Shown in pieces: positions 63,466-64,000 of a stretch of 64,000 nucleotides of DNA; position 1 is the first letter of the stretch, and each line of letters begins with the position of its first letter. The stretch covers positions 372,001 to 436,000 of the forward strand of contig NZ_QMHQ01000003.1 in NCBI RefSeq assembly GCF_003313325.1. Direction: 5' to 3'. The notes below the pieces were generated by a model that saw nothing but the letters and a program-made list of their open reading frames with translations, made no database searches and was not told the origin of the DNA. The position numbers and the translations under genes are program-made. This DNA is from Pedobacter namyangjuensis. GTDB lineage: Bacteria; Bacteroidota; Bacteroidia; Sphingobacteriales; Sphingobacteriaceae.

Positions 63466-64000
63466 CTAATATTTGAATACTTTTCCGTTTGCAATAACTT
63501 CTTGTCTTTTCTCATCAAAAGTTGCTTTTGCACCTGTACGCACGGCTGCGTTGGTCATTATATTTGCCACAGAGTGAGAATAGCCAGCTTCTACCGGTGC
63601 ATTTGGTGTATTTCTGCTTCTTACGCATTCCATCCAATTGCGCATGTGTGCTGATGTTAAAGTATCGCCACCCATGCTTGCGCCCGTAGCGGTTTTAATT
63701 TCCTTCGTAGATAAATCAAATGGAGTTAACAAATTGGCTTTAAGGCCCATTGCAGCAGCGGTTTTTTCATCTAATCCGCCTTTTGGCGAAACTTTATTAG
63801 TGATTAGATTTAGTTCACCTCCGTTTGAATAGTAAACTTCGCCCACATCACCTACGCTATTTTGCATACGAGAGGTAAATGTAACTTGGAATCCATCAGA
63901 GGTATTCGGTTGGCCATAATCAAAAACCGCCACCATAGAATCCCAATTCTTACGACCATCTTTCCAAGTATAAATTCCGCCGTTAGCAACTACGCTACGC
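63466..64000 (-). CDS. Gfo/Idh/MocA-family oxidoreductase (partial, N-terminus beyond window)
   Basis: C-terminal portion of about 178 residues: the frame stays open from the stop at 63466 to the window edge (it continues past the Met at 63936 as IYTWKDGRKNWDS). Sequence VAVFDYGQPNTSDGFQVTFTSRMQN and HMRNWMECVRSRNTPNAPVEAGYSHS is typical of the C-terminal domain of exported Gfo/Idh/MocA proteins. It is first of three genes in the sugar cluster seen here. Confidence 0.85.
   Translation of the reverse strand, partial: RSVVANGGIYTWKDGRKNWDSMVAVFDYGQPNTSDGFQVTFTSRMQNSVGDVGEVYYSNGGELNLITNKVSPKGGLDEKTAAAMGLKANLLTPFDLSTKEIKTATGASMGGDTLTSAHMRNWMECVRSRNTPNAPVEAGYSHSVANIMTNAAVRTGAKATFDEKRQEVIANGKVFKY

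Overview
The window looks like a member of the Bacteroidota, most likely a Pedobacter-like member of the Sphingobacteriaceae. Reasons: low GC; candidate promoters of the Bacteroidota type (TAnnTTTG at -7, sometimes TTTG at -33); a giant T9SS-type cell-surface protein with a gliding-motility C-terminal domain; a SusC-style TonB plug domain; many lipoproteins; and families common in this phylum (bacterial GH3-like adenylase, BatA-like protein, DUF1080/Gfo-Idh-MocA sugar cluster). No tRNA, rRNA, CRISPR array or insertion sequence was recognised.

Layout. (1) 1-7286, minus strand: a defence island. A complete type I restriction-modification operon (hsdR-hsdM-hsdS) is followed by a 332-nt structured non-coding segment and a reverse transcriptase that runs off the left edge. 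The RT resembles the DRT2/UG2 antiviral class, and the segment before it has the features expected of a DRT2 template RNA: a perfect 8-bp closing stem, a second end-to-end stem, further hairpins, and a single stop-free central frame of 141 nt. This is the most exciting item in the window. (2) 7287-16271: a 1130-aa secreted surface protein, two small exported proteins, an ABC-F ATPase, and long intergenic spaces full of short-period and dispersed repeats, including two 213-bp direct repeats. (3) 16272-32837: an orphan histidine kinase and housekeeping genes (hscB, rseP, dxr), a GH3-like enzyme, two family 2 glycosyltransferases with membrane proteins, a dihydroorotase homologue that has lost metal ligands, and a BatA-like protein. 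(4) 33202-37198: three L,D-transpeptidases. (5) 37271-45488: a complete histidine operon, hisG-D-C-B-H-A-(orf)-F-IE, preceded by a promoter, an unannotated 19-residue leader peptide with six histidines, and a terminator hairpin, which together form a classic attenuator. (6) 45672-59873: WD40, YceH and thioesterase genes, a 1954-aa alpha-2-macroglobulin-like protein with an inserted TonB-plug domain, an EVE protein, a metzincin-type protease and holA. (7) 60269-64000: a lone HsdR-N nuclease-like protein and a Gfo/Idh/MocA plus DUF1080 sugar cluster cut by the right edge.

How the genes work together. The RM operon and the RT are co-oriented and close enough to form one defence locus acting against phage DNA. 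The his genes encode all steps from PRPP/ATP to histidine and are probably tuned by histidyl-tRNA supply through the leader peptide. The three L,D-transpeptidases point to peptidoglycan 3-3 cross-linking or protein anchoring. The right-hand sugar cluster fits periplasmic oxidation and cleavage of 3-keto-sugars. Intergenic DNA carries several families of palindromic or short-tandem elements. All functional calls rest on motifs read by eye; no database search was possible.
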